Shown piece after piece: positions 1-7,635 of a DNA stretch of 64,000 nt (position 1 is its first letter; each line of letters opens with the position of its first letter). This stretch comes from HGW-17 sp964516435 (lineage in GTDB: Bacteria; Myxococcota_A; Polyangia; HGW-17): the NCBI GenBank assembly GCA_964516435.1, contig CAZEZP010000060.1:7072-71071 (forward strand), read 5' to 3'. The notes beneath the pieces are model-generated. The model searched no databases and was not told the DNA's origin. It saw nothing but the letters and a program-made list of their open reading frames with translations. Made by a program: the position numbers and the translations under genes.

Positions 1-253
1 CGAAATCGGTCTCGATGTTGACTTCCAGCAGCACGCCGATGCGGCCGCCGCCGTGGATGTAGGCATGCACCATGCCTTCCGCAGCGATGCGCCCGGCCTT
101 CTTGGAAGCCGTGGCCAGACCCTTCTTGCGCAGGTAGTCCTTGGCCTTCTCCATGTCGCCGTCGCATTCGGCGAGCGCCTTCTTGCAGTCCACCATGCCG
201 GCGCCGGTGACCTGTCTCAATTCCTGAACCATGGCAGCAGTGATGTTCGCCAT
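1..253 (-). CDS. tsf: Elongation factor Ts, N-terminal part (cut by window edge)
   Basis: EF-Ts is the guanine-nucleotide exchange factor that recycles EF-Tu in the cytoplasm. The 84 visible residues start MANITAAMVQELRQ, continue with the UBA-like TGAGMVDCKKAL element, and end at the conserved TDF motif that contacts EF-Tu. The rest lies beyond the left edge. The ATG at 251-253 sits 53 bp downstream of the rpsB stop, the standard rpsB-tsf operon order, so it is probably co-transcribed from the rpsB promoter. The identification is secure although only about a quarter to a third of the protein is present. Confidence 0.96.
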   Translation of the reverse strand, partial: MANITAAMVQELRQVTGAGMVDCKKALAECDGDMEKAKDYLRKKGLATASKKAGRIAAEGMVHAYIHGGGRIGVLLEVNIETDF

Positions 254-306
254 TGTCTCAATCCTTTCCTTTCATCGAAATGAAAAAAGTCGAAAAATTT
301 CAAAAA

Positions 307-1194
307 CTAGCGGCCGGCGGGACGGCCGGAACCATCGGGAACCAGTTTCACGGTCTTGCCGGAGGTGAACACCACGTCCACATCGGACGCGTGCGCTTCG
401 TCTTCCGCCATCGCGCGCGGAGCCGGACGCGTTTCGGCCGCCGGGGCTTCCGTCATCACGGGCCGGTCCTTGGCCTGGGCCGAGCCGGCGATCACCGCAT
501 CGGCGATCTTGGCGGCGAACAGGCGGATGGAACGGATCGCGTCATCGTTGCCCGGAATGATGTAGTCGATGGCATCGGGGTCGCAGTTGGTGTCGGCCAG
601 CGCCACGATCGGAATGCCCAGCGTGCGGGCCTCGGACACGGCAATGCGCTCCTTGGTGGGGTCCACCAGGAAAATGGCCGACGGCAGGTGCCGCATGTCC
701 TTGATGCCGCCCAGATTCTTCTCGAGCTTCTTGCATTCGCGGTCGATCTGGAGGCGCTCCTTCTTGGTCAACTTTTCCATCGTGCCGTCCTTGCGCATCT
801 CCTCGAAACGCTTCAACTTTTCGATGGATCCCTTGACCGTGGCGAAATTGGTCAGCGTGCCGCCCAGCCAGCGGTTGACCACGAAGAACTGCCCGGCGCG
901 GGATGCTTCCTCAAGGATGACGTCCTGGGCCTGCTTCTTGGTGCCCACGAACAGGATGGATCCGCCCTGGGCCGCCACGCGCTCCACGAAACGGTAGGCG
1001 CGATTGAACAGAGGCAGGGTTTCCTCGAGATTGATGATGTGGACGCCATTGCGCACGCCGAAGATGTACCGCTTCATCTTGGGATTCCACCGGCGCGTCT
1101 GATGGCCGAAGTGGACGCCCGCCTTGAGCATTTCCTCGATGCTGACGATGTCCTGGGAAACGGGGTTGGTGCTGGTGTTTTCGTTCTCGCTCAT
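307..1194 (-). CDS. rpsB: 30S ribosomal protein S2
   Basis: S2 is a small-subunit protein that joins late in assembly and is needed for S1 binding. The 295-residue product carries the classical signatures MLKAGVHFGHQTRRWNPKM near the N terminus, then FVGTKKQAQ, RWLGGTLTNF and VDPTKERIAVSEA. The frame is open upstream to 1392. I chose the ATG at 1192-1194 because AGAAGGAGAAGAC precedes it with ideal spacing and S2 homology begins just after it. A C-terminal tail of about 40 residues rich in Ala, Pro and Glu is lineage-specific. It is the first gene of the rpsB-tsf operon. Its 5' region may carry the S2 autoregulatory leader. Confidence 0.97.
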   Translation of the reverse strand: MSENENTSTNPVSQDIVSIEEMLKAGVHFGHQTRRWNPKMKRYIFGVRNGVHIINLEETLPLFNRAYRFVERVAAQGGSILFVGTKKQAQDVILEEASRAGQFFVVNRWLGGTLTNFATVKGSIEKLKRFEEMRKDGTMEKLTKKERLQIDRECKKLEKNLGGIKDMRHLPSAIFLVDPTKERIAVSEARTLGIPIVALADTNCDPDAIDYIIPGNDDAIRSIRLFAAKIADAVIAGSAQAKDRPVMTEAPAAETRPAPRAMAEDEAHASDVDVVFTSGKTVKLVPDGSGRPAGR

Positions 1195-1342
1195 GTCTTC
1201 TCCTTCTGGCGTTGAGCCTCCGCATGGCTTTTCATGCCCCTTCAACCCGCATCGGGCACGCCACGGGGAACCATGCGTGGGTGATGGTGGACGCCCCTCT
1301 ACGAGGGCGCCCTCCATTACCACCAAATTCACGCCATTGCAA
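1195..1342 (-). promoter_or_regulatory. rpsB promoter and structured leader
   Basis: On the minus strand TTGCAA (1337-1342) and TAATGG (1314-1319) are separated by 17 bp and resemble -35 and -10 boxes. A perfect 12-bp palindrome GAGGGCGCCCTC (1303-1314) follows at once, and a small AGCC/GGCT hairpin sits just before the ribosome binding site. Many bacteria repress rpsB-tsf through S2 binding its own leader. The hairpins fit this idea, but I cannot confirm the family motif. Confidence 0.4.
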
Positions 1343-1365
1343 GAGAAAATGATCGAAATCGCACA

Positions 1366-1378
1366 CCCCCGACGGGGG
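1366..1378 (-). terminator. Possible terminator hairpin after the Sel1-repeat gene
   Basis: CCCCC-GAC-GGGGG forms a short GC-only hairpin between the stop of the Sel1-repeat gene (1422) and the predicted rpsB promoter. There is no proper T run after it on the minus strand, so it is a weak candidate. Confidence 0.3.
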
Positions 1379-1421
1379 CGCAGGACGGCCACGGGGCGCG
1401 GCGGTCCGGAAGAAACCCGAA

Positions 1422-3581
1422 TCAGTTCGCGGGGGGCTTCACGTTGGGAGCAGGCGAAGGAGCATCCCCGGTCTTCTGCGTGTTTCCGGGATTCTGCTGC
1501 TGGATTTCCTGGCGCAGGCTCTCCAGGGCGTTCCTGGCCTTGGCATTGCCCTTCTGGGCCGCCTTGCGGAACCAGTTTTCGGCCTCCTTGAGATTCTTCT
1601 GCACCCCCAGGCCTTCCTTGTACATGTTGCCCAGGTTGTTCATCGAGGGCGCATAGCCGAGATTGGCCGCCTGCAAGTAATACTGGAAGGCGGCATTCAT
1701 GTCCACATCCACTCCCACCCCCTCGCGATACATGTTGCCCAGCGCATGCATGGCCTCGGGATCCTTCCTGGAAGCCGCCAGGGTGAGCAGTTCCAGCGCC
1801 TTGGCTGGATTGGCCTGCGTCCCCCGCCCATCGCGCAGCATCAGCGCCAGCGGCACCATCACCTCCTCCACGCCCTTCTGCAGCAGAATCACATACAGTT
1901 TGAACGCCAGTTCCTCGTTGGCCGGAACACCGCCCTCGCCCTTTTCATAGATGCGCGCCAGCAGTTGCATGGCGTTGAGGTTTTCCTGCATGGCCGCCTG
2001 GCGCAGCCACTTCTCGGCTTCCACGACGTTGGGAGCCACCCCGATGCCGCGGTAGTAGATCACCCCCAGATAGTACTGGGCCTTCTCGAATCCCTGCTGC
2101 GCGGACTTGGTGAACCAGTGGATGGCGTCCGTGAGATTCTCGTTCACGCCTTCCCCGTTGAGCAGCATGTAGGCCACGTTGAACTGGGAATACATGCTCC
2201 CCTTCTCCGCGGCCTTGATGTACCACTTGAACGCTTCCTGCTTGTTCTCGGCCACCCCGTTGCCCAGGTAGAACATGCGCCCGTACTCGTTCATGGCGTC
2301 CACGTGCCCCTGGTCGGCCGCCCGCTTGTACATCTTCAGCGCCTCCGCCGGATCCTTGGGCACGCCTTCGCCGGTCTCGTAGAGCACGCCCAGGCGGTAC
2401 AGGGCGGCCGCATATTCCTGATCGGCCGCCTTGCGCAGCCATGTCAGGGCCTGGACCATATCCTTGGAAACGCCCTGCCCCACGAGGTAGCGCAACCCCA
2501 GATTATACTGCGCCACGAACGACCCGCGCTCGGCCGCCTTGCGGAACCACTCCACGGCCTTGCCCACGTCCTTCTCCACCCCCTTGCCGTCCAGGTACAT
2601 CACGGCCACGTCGTTCTGCGCCTCCACGATGCCCTTCTCCGCAGCCGCCAGATACCAGGAAAACGCCTGCTTCTCGTCTTCCACGAGATTGTACACCTCG
2701 GGGTCGTACATCTTGGCGAGGTTGTACATGGCCTCCGGATCACCCGCCTTCGCTGCCGCCTCCAATTTCTCCAGGCAGGCCCGGAAATGCTGGATGGCCT
2801 CCTCGCGGTTGCTGGGCGTTCCCAGCCCGCGGCGATGCATCACACCCATCCAGAAGTAGGCCATGGGCACGCCCTGGTCGGCCGCCTTCCGGAACAGGGC
2901 CAGCGCCTTCTCGTAGTTTTCCGGAACCCCGTTGCCTTCCAGATACGCCAGCGCCAACTTGTAGCGCGCTTCCGGAAGCTCCAGTTCCGCGGCGCGCTTG
3001 AGCCAGGACACGGCCTCCTCGGCATCGCGCGCCACGCCAATCCCCTTCTGGTACATCTCGGCCATGCGCAACTGGCAGCGGGCGTGATTCTGCTGGGCGC
3101 ACCTGCGGTACCATTCCACGGCCGCCGCCGGATTCCGCTCCACGCCGCGGCCTTCCGCCAGCATGCTGGCCACATGCAACTGGGCCTGCACATCGCCCTT
3201 TTCGGCCGCCTTGCGGAACCATTCGAACGCCCGGGCCATAGCCGCGGGATCCTGGCTCGACGAGAGCACGATGGCCAGGCGGAACGGCGCCTCCGGATGA
3301 CCGGCGGAAGCGGCCTTCTCGTACCAGTAGGCGGCCTTGGCCGGATCCTGCGGAACCCCGCGGCCCTTCTCGTAGAGGAAAGCCAGGCTGAACTGCGCCT
3401 CCCGATGGTTCTTCCGGGCGGCCTTCTCGTACCAGTAGGCCGCCTTCGCATCGTTGGCCGCCACGCCCGTCCCCTTCTCGTATTTCATGCCCAGGCCGTA
3501 CATTTCGGCAGGAGTCTTGGTGCAGCCCGAAAATCCAGCCAGAACGAACACAAACACCGGAACGGAAAGGATGTGTCTCAT
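1422..3581 (-). CDS. Sel1-like repeat lipoprotein
   Basis: The 719-residue protein starts with a lipoprotein signal (MRHILSVPVFVFVLAGFSGC; lipidated Cys about residue 20). It then consists almost entirely of about 18 Sel1-type repeats of about 36 residues, recognisable by A-x-Y-x-L-G-x-x-Y-x-x-G-x-G-V and the W-(F/Y)-R-K-A-A end of each unit. A Gln/Pro-rich tail closes it. Sel1 repeats form TPR-like alpha solenoids that scaffold protein complexes, so an envelope scaffolding role is inferred; no enzyme domain is visible. An upstream in-frame ATG at 3597-3599 is an equally possible start and keeps the signal peptide. The gene is divergent from the membrane-protein gene at 3741. Confidence 0.9.
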   Translation of the reverse strand: MRHILSVPVFVFVLAGFSGCTKTPAEMYGLGMKYEKGTGVAANDAKAAYWYEKAARKNHREAQFSLAFLYEKGRGVPQDPAKAAYWYEKAASAGHPEAPFRLAIVLSSSQDPAAMARAFEWFRKAAEKGDVQAQLHVASMLAEGRGVERNPAAAVEWYRRCAQQNHARCQLRMAEMYQKGIGVARDAEEAVSWLKRAAELELPEARYKLALAYLEGNGVPENYEKALALFRKAADQGVPMAYFWMGVMHRRGLGTPSNREEAIQHFRACLEKLEAAAKAGDPEAMYNLAKMYDPEVYNLVEDEKQAFSWYLAAAEKGIVEAQNDVAVMYLDGKGVEKDVGKAVEWFRKAAERGSFVAQYNLGLRYLVGQGVSKDMVQALTWLRKAADQEYAAALYRLGVLYETGEGVPKDPAEALKMYKRAADQGHVDAMNEYGRMFYLGNGVAENKQEAFKWYIKAAEKGSMYSQFNVAYMLLNGEGVNENLTDAIHWFTKSAQQGFEKAQYYLGVIYYRGIGVAPNVVEAEKWLRQAAMQENLNAMQLLARIYEKGEGGVPANEELAFKLYVILLQKGVEEVMVPLALMLRDGRGTQANPAKALELLTLAASRKDPEAMHALGNMYREGVGVDVDMNAAFQYYLQAANLGYAPSMNNLGNMYKEGLGVQKNLKEAENWFRKAAQKGNAKARNALESLRQEIQQQNPGNTQKTGDAPSPAPNVKPPAN

Positions 3582-3740
3582 GGATAACCTCGTTTTCATG
3601 GGGAACTCGACTCCGCCAGACGTTATACTCCACAACCCGGTTCTTGGAAATTCAAAAAAAAGCAAGTCTGCAAAGACATTCCGGACGCAGTGAGGCGATG
3701 CCTTGCAAAACGCCTGCGCCTGTTCCAGGATGCCCGCATC

Positions 3741-5198
3741 ATGCGGTCTCCCTTCGAAACCTGGCAGCGAATCAAACTCAAAATCCTCAGGCACGAGAAG
3801 ATCCTGTGGATGCTGCACTCGGCCTGGGCGCTCGCCTACGGCATCCTCATCATGATCTTCTTCAAGGGGGATTTCGGACAGGTCCGCAAGCTCCTCTTCT
3901 TCCTGATGTTCCTGATGCTGCTCATCCTCGCCTTCGACCGTGTGGCCGACTACGAAAGCCGCAGGGGGGAAAACCGCCGGGGCGTGAAACTGGTGCTCAA
4001 CTACGTGATGAAGAACATGTATCAGGCCCTCTACTTCTTCATGCTCCCCTTCTACTGGGAAGCCACCTGCCTGACATCCATCCAGTGGGTGTTCACCGCC
4101 GCGCTGGGAGTGCTGGCCGTGCTTTCCACCCAGGATCTGTTCTTCGACAACTTCCTGATGGAACGCAAATGGTTCCGCAATATCTACTTTTCCTTCTGCC
4201 TTCTGGCCAGTTTCCACCTGATGCTGCCGGTGCTCCTTCCCCTGCCCCTGCATATCACGCTCCCGCTGGCGGCCTTCGCCGCCGCATTCACGTTCTTCCT
4301 GCTGCACATGCCGGCCTTCGTCTGGAAGGAGCATCACCTGCGCTGGGTGTTCGCATCCTGCGCCGGCGCCGCGCTGCTGCTGTTCCTGGCGCGTCCCCTG
4401 CTGCCTCCCGTGCCGTACCGCGTGGTGCGCACCACCATCACCGGCGAGGCGATCGACGCCAGCGGCGGCGTAACTCCCGCAGGGGTCTATTTCGTTCCCG
4501 TCCACGAACTGCAGCATCGCCCCCTGCACGCGTGCTCCCTCATCGAGAGTCCCACGTTTCCCCACGATCTGTTCCGGCACGAATACCGGCACCGCGGCCG
4601 GCTCGTGCTCTCGGCCCGCACCTCCCGCCAGGATCTGGGCGGCGGACGTTACCGGCTGGTGTCCTCCCTGGACTGGCGCGACCTGGCCATCCTGGAAACC
4701 GGCGGCACCTGGAGCGTTACACTGGTGACAGCCGGCGGCGTAGTCATGGATTCTGCCGAATTCGAGGTGGTGGACACGCGGCCGCGGGAAGCCTCCCCTG
4801 AAAAAATCGCAATGACGGCATGGACTTCCCCGCATTTTTCGACTATATCGGCATGCGCGGCCGCCACCGGCGCGGCCTGCAGGGAACGAGGTCTTTCATG
4901 GCGTACTATTGCTTCAAATGCGGAAAGGAAGTCGAGTTCGCCGTCAAGGGCGGCATCATGGTGGGCCGTCTGGACATGTGCGAACACTGCGGTGCCTACC
5001 TGCACTGCTGCAAGAACTGCGAATTCTACGATCCCGGACTTCACAACCAGTGCCGGGACCCCAACACCGAATTCATCCGGGACCGCGAGGAGCCCAACTT
5101 CTGCAATTCGTTCGAATACCGCAATGACGACGCCCCGCCTCAGCGCCCCGACGTCGATTTGGCCAAGTCGAAACTGGAAAATCTCTTCAAAAACCTGA
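3741..5198 (+). CDS. Multispanning membrane protein with DUF2914-like C-terminal domain; probable frameshift near its end
   Basis: The N-terminal 220 residues contain about six hydrophobic segments. A soluble domain ends with the pattern W-R-D-L-A ... GTWSVTLVTAGGVVMDSAEFEVV, which looks like the DUF2914 domain of DUF5924-type proteins. The recognisable domain finishes near 4790. The open frame continues to 5198 as a Ser/Thr/Ala/Arg-rich tail, lying on top of the convincing gene at 4898-5203 in another frame. Removing one base from the A6 run at 4801-4806 would place a TGA at 4813-4815, right after the domain. The tail is therefore probably an artefact of an indel, or of slippage. The start at 3741 has AGGA about ten bases upstream; GTG at 3690 is the alternative. 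Function unknown. Confidence 0.6.
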   Translation: MRSPFETWQRIKLKILRHEKILWMLHSAWALAYGILIMIFFKGDFGQVRKLLFFLMFLMLLILAFDRVADYESRRGENRRGVKLVLNYVMKNMYQALYFFMLPFYWEATCLTSIQWVFTAALGVLAVLSTQDLFFDNFLMERKWFRNIYFSFCLLASFHLMLPVLLPLPLHITLPLAAFAAAFTFFLLHMPAFVWKEHHLRWVFASCAGAALLLFLARPLLPPVPYRVVRTTITGEAIDASGGVTPAGVYFVPVHELQHRPLHACSLIESPTFPHDLFRHEYRHRGRLVLSARTSRQDLGGGRYRLVSSLDWRDLAILETGGTWSVTLVTAGGVVMDSAEFEVVDTRPREASPEKIAMTAWTSPHFSTISACAAATGAACRERGLSWRTIASNAERKSSSPSRAASWWAVWTCANTAVPTCTAARTANSTIPDFTTSAGTPTPNSSGTARSPTSAIRSNTAMTTPRLSAPTSIWPSRNWKISSKT

Positions 5199-5203
5199 AG
5201 TGA
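4898..5203 (+). CDS. Small Cys-rich zinc-ribbon-like protein
   Basis: This 101-residue protein starts MAYYCFKCGKEVEF and carries a run of paired cysteines: CFKC, CEHCGAYLHCCKNC, then single Cys residues around QCRDP and FCNSFEY. The pattern matches a conserved family of small proteins in which Cys pairs likely bind zinc; no biochemical role is known to me. A GAGG ribosome site lies seven bases before the ATG at 4898. The frame is open further upstream to 4820 but without a site or conserved residues. It follows the membrane-protein gene closely and is probably co-transcribed with it and with the small gene at 5280. Confidence 0.75.
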   Translation: MAYYCFKCGKEVEFAVKGGIMVGRLDMCEHCGAYLHCCKNCEFYDPGLHNQCRDPNTEFIRDREEPNFCNSFEYRNDDAPPQRPDVDLAKSKLENLFKNLK

Positions 5204-5279
5204 CGGCTTTTTCGCCGCAACATTTCGCGCAGGATTCCGACAATGGGAGGGAAAGGAGCCGCATCCGCGCGAAAAGCTG

Positions 5280-5588
5280 ATGTCCCTGGAAATCCCTCCT
5301 ACCCTCGAAAATCCCGCCCTTCCCGTACGCCTGCAGGAAACGATCCGGCCCGCATCCGGCGGCGGCGCCGCAACCTCCCGGTTTTCCGCCTTCTGCCGGG
5401 ATCTCCTGCGAGACGAGCGCCGCCTGCAGGAAACCATGAAGCGGCTTTCCCGCACCCGGACGCTGGACCCCGTGAATCTGCTGGCATTGCAGGCGCTGGT
5501 CCATGCCCACATGCAGCGCATGGAGGTGGTTTCGCGCTGCGTGCAGTCGGTGCAGGGAGCCCTGCAGCATCTGCGCCAGGGCCAGTGA
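5280..5588 (+). CDS. Small helical protein, faint resemblance to type III secretion inner-rod proteins
   Basis: The 102-residue product has a Pro/Gly-rich first third and a predicted helical rest. Its C-terminal pattern LDPVNLLALQALV ... MEVVSRCVQSVQGALQ resembles the SctI/YscI/HrpB inner-rod layout: L-L-x-L-Q, an amphipathic stretch, a V-V-S core, then a Gln-rich end. No secretion gene lies nearby, so this is only a hint and the protein is best treated as hypothetical. No strong ribosome site is visible before the ATG; AGGAG is about 20 bases away. It converges on the next gene with a two-base gap. Confidence 0.45.
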   Translation: MSLEIPPTLENPALPVRLQETIRPASGGGAATSRFSAFCRDLLRDERRLQETMKRLSRTRTLDPVNLLALQALVHAHMQRMEVVSRCVQSVQGALQHLRQGQ

Positions 5589-5590
5589 CT

Positions 5591-6562
5591 TCACGCCAGC
5601 GGAAAATCGCTGGCGGCGCGGCAGGCATCGTCATGGATGCGGCGCACGGTTTCGGCCTTGGAATCGATGCGGCCCTCGCCCAGTTCCTCGATGAAGCGGC
5701 AGGCGGCATGAAAACGGCTGGCGTTCTCGTATTCGCGCACCCATTCCGCCCGGGCGGGCAGCACGGCGGGATCCACCGGCCAGGCGCGGCGGCGCGGCAC
5801 GACGTGGCGCTTGATTCCCACCCGCCAGGGCTTGGGCGTGAGCCGCGCGCGAAAACAGCGCTGGTTGCGGCACATGTACACGTACATGGGATCACAGCCG
5901 AGCGCATGAAAGAGTTCGTCCACCTGCGGGTCTTCGGACGAGAACGTGCGGTGCATGGCCAGCACGCGCAAACCCGCCGGCGTGCGGTACACGCGCAGGC
6001 GCCAGTCCGGATGGCTTTCCAGAAAGAGCCGGATCCGCTTCATGGCGTTCTTCTGGGGGTCGTGGGGCAGGACCTTCGCGAGCGTGACGGCCAGGCCGGG
6101 CGTCAGGGCGAATGCCGCCAGGGTGAGCAGCAACAGCATCCCCAGCGAGTGGTGGCGGTACGAAAGCAGGACGGCCGCGGTTTCCAGCAGGGCGAACGCC
6201 GCCGCGTGCCAGCGGATGGAAGAGGACCGCGAATCGAAATCGATGTCGGCGAACAGAACGTCGGGCGTGTTCAGGCACAGGGCCCCGTACGAATTGCGGG
6301 TGATCACCACGTCTCCGTGGGTTTCCACGATTTCCTCGCGGATGGGCACGCCATCGGCACCGTTGTAGGGCACCTTGGGCTCGTTGCGGTGCGTCTCGCC
6401 GCCCCCCGTGATGATTTCGCGCGCCTCCCGCACGCGGGCGATAGCGTGTTCCTTCGCCTTTTCCTCGCTCTCGTCGCTCCAGCCGAAGCGCCGCAGGGTG
6501 TAGCGCTTTCCCCTGTGCGAAAATTGTTCCCTGTGTTCAGCCCAGTACCGTGGAACCAGCAT
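5591..6562 (-). CDS. Conserved membrane protein of unknown function
   Basis: The 323-residue protein begins MLVPRYWAEHREQFSHRGK and continues with RRFGWSD and the block PYNGADGVPIREEIV ... ITRNSYGALCLNTPDVLFAD. I recall this arrangement from uncharacterised membrane proteins of several proteobacteria. Two hydrophobic helices occupy about residues 125-175, followed by a soluble C-terminal domain with HRTF and CRNQRCFRARLTPKPWR. I prefer the ATG at 6560-6562 over upstream Arg-rich codons because conserved sequence starts there. The start overlaps the end of the upstream gene by 26 bp, suggesting translational coupling in a three-gene unit. Function unknown. Confidence 0.7.
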   Translation of the reverse strand: MLVPRYWAEHREQFSHRGKRYTLRRFGWSDESEEKAKEHAIARVREAREIITGGGETHRNEPKVPYNGADGVPIREEIVETHGDVVITRNSYGALCLNTPDVLFADIDFDSRSSSIRWHAAAFALLETAAVLLSYRHHSLGMLLLLTLAAFALTPGLAVTLAKVLPHDPQKNAMKRIRLFLESHPDWRLRVYRTPAGLRVLAMHRTFSSEDPQVDELFHALGCDPMYVYMCRNQRCFRARLTPKPWRVGIKRHVVPRRRAWPVDPAVLPARAEWVREYENASRFHAACRFIEELGEGRIDSKAETVRRIHDDACRAASDFPLA

Positions 6563-7610
6563 CGCTCGCCTCCGAACCTTCCAGGGGCGCGGCATCCGGA
6601 ACCGCCGGCGGCTCATAGGGCCTCACGGCGCGGTAGCCGAGATACGCCAGCCCGATGACGTTGAAGACCAGCCGCCGCAGACGGCGGATGAATTCCTGCA
6701 TGAACCCGTAGACGGGATCGTAGCCGATCCACTGGTAAAGCCCCATGCTGCCGGCTTCGGTGACCCCCATCTCCACGGGCGAGAACGAGACCACCGTCTG
6801 CAGGAGCGAAGAACCCGTGAACAGGAACACGCTGGTGGCCCACGAAACCTGCACGCCCAGAAGGCGCAGCACGAACCAGATCTCGAAGCACACGCTGACG
6901 TGGACGATGAGCAGCAGCAGTCCCGCGCCCCACAGGCGCGCCTTGTGCCGGCGGCCGAAATCCCGGAAGGTCTCGTCCAGTTGCCGGGAGAAATGCTCCA
7001 CGCGGGAAAGATCCAGTTTGCGCAGGAACGGGACGCGGTGCACCTTGCGGGCAATGCGCTCCACACCCACCCGCATGACCAGCCAGTACACCACCGGGAG
7101 ATAGGCGGCCGTAAGGATGCCCAGGCCCAGGAACCAGAGCACCACCGAGGTCGCGAGCGGCTTCGGATCGGCCTCGAACGGACCGAACAGCAGCGCCAGG
7201 AGCGGTCCCGCCACGGTTACGATCTTCTTCGTCACGGCATAGAGGAAGTTCCACAGCAGCAGGGAGGAAACGGCCTCGTGCGTGCCGATTTCGGAACCGA
7301 TCAGGCTTCCCTTGACGAATTCGCCGCCATCCCCCGACGGGGTGAGGGCGTTGATGGCGGTGCCCGAGTTGGCGGCCAGCATCACGCGAATCATGGAAAC
7401 CGGCCGGCGGATCAGGAGCCGCCAGGAAACCGTATCGCCCAGCATGGTGACGAGATAGATGGGAAACAGCCACAGGAAATCCCATCCCGTGCGCTCCAGG
7501 TGCTCGCGCGTGGTGTCGTACCCGATGCTGCGGATGAGATGGACGATGACGGCCGTGCCGATGAGGAAGACGACGATGTTGAAAATCTGGCTCTTGCGGA
7601 GTCTGGGCAT
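6537..7610 (-). CDS. Flippase-like / lysylphosphatidylglycerol synthase transmembrane-domain protein
   Basis: This is a 357-residue polytopic membrane protein with about eight hydrophobic segments. It has the family motifs N-S-G-T-A-I-N-A-L-T-P-S-G-D-G-G-E-F-V-K-G in the first third and SPVEMGVTEAG near the C terminus, typical of the UPF0104/LPG_synthase_TM superfamily (lipid or glycolipid flippase-like). No soluble aminoacyl-transferase domain follows, so it is not a full MprF. The substrate is unknown. It lies 25 bp downstream of the cyclic-nucleotide-domain gene and overlaps the next gene, so the three probably form one operon. Confidence 0.8.
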   Translation of the reverse strand: MPRLRKSQIFNIVVFLIGTAVIVHLIRSIGYDTTREHLERTGWDFLWLFPIYLVTMLGDTVSWRLLIRRPVSMIRVMLAANSGTAINALTPSGDGGEFVKGSLIGSEIGTHEAVSSLLLWNFLYAVTKKIVTVAGPLLALLFGPFEADPKPLATSVVLWFLGLGILTAAYLPVVYWLVMRVGVERIARKVHRVPFLRKLDLSRVEHFSRQLDETFRDFGRRHKARLWGAGLLLLIVHVSVCFEIWFVLRLLGVQVSWATSVFLFTGSSLLQTVVSFSPVEMGVTEAGSMGLYQWIGYDPVYGFMQEFIRRLRRLVFNVIGLAYLGYRAVRPYEPPAVPDAAPLEGSEASDAGSTVLG

Positions 7611-7635
7611 GCGTCACACGGTCATGGATGCGGAT

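Noticed and set aside
1422..4835. 1137-codon frame joining an upstream region to the Sel1-repeat protein
   Set aside because: Upstream codons are Gln/His/Gly-rich antisense of the membrane-protein gene; a clear signal peptide starts the true product near 3581.
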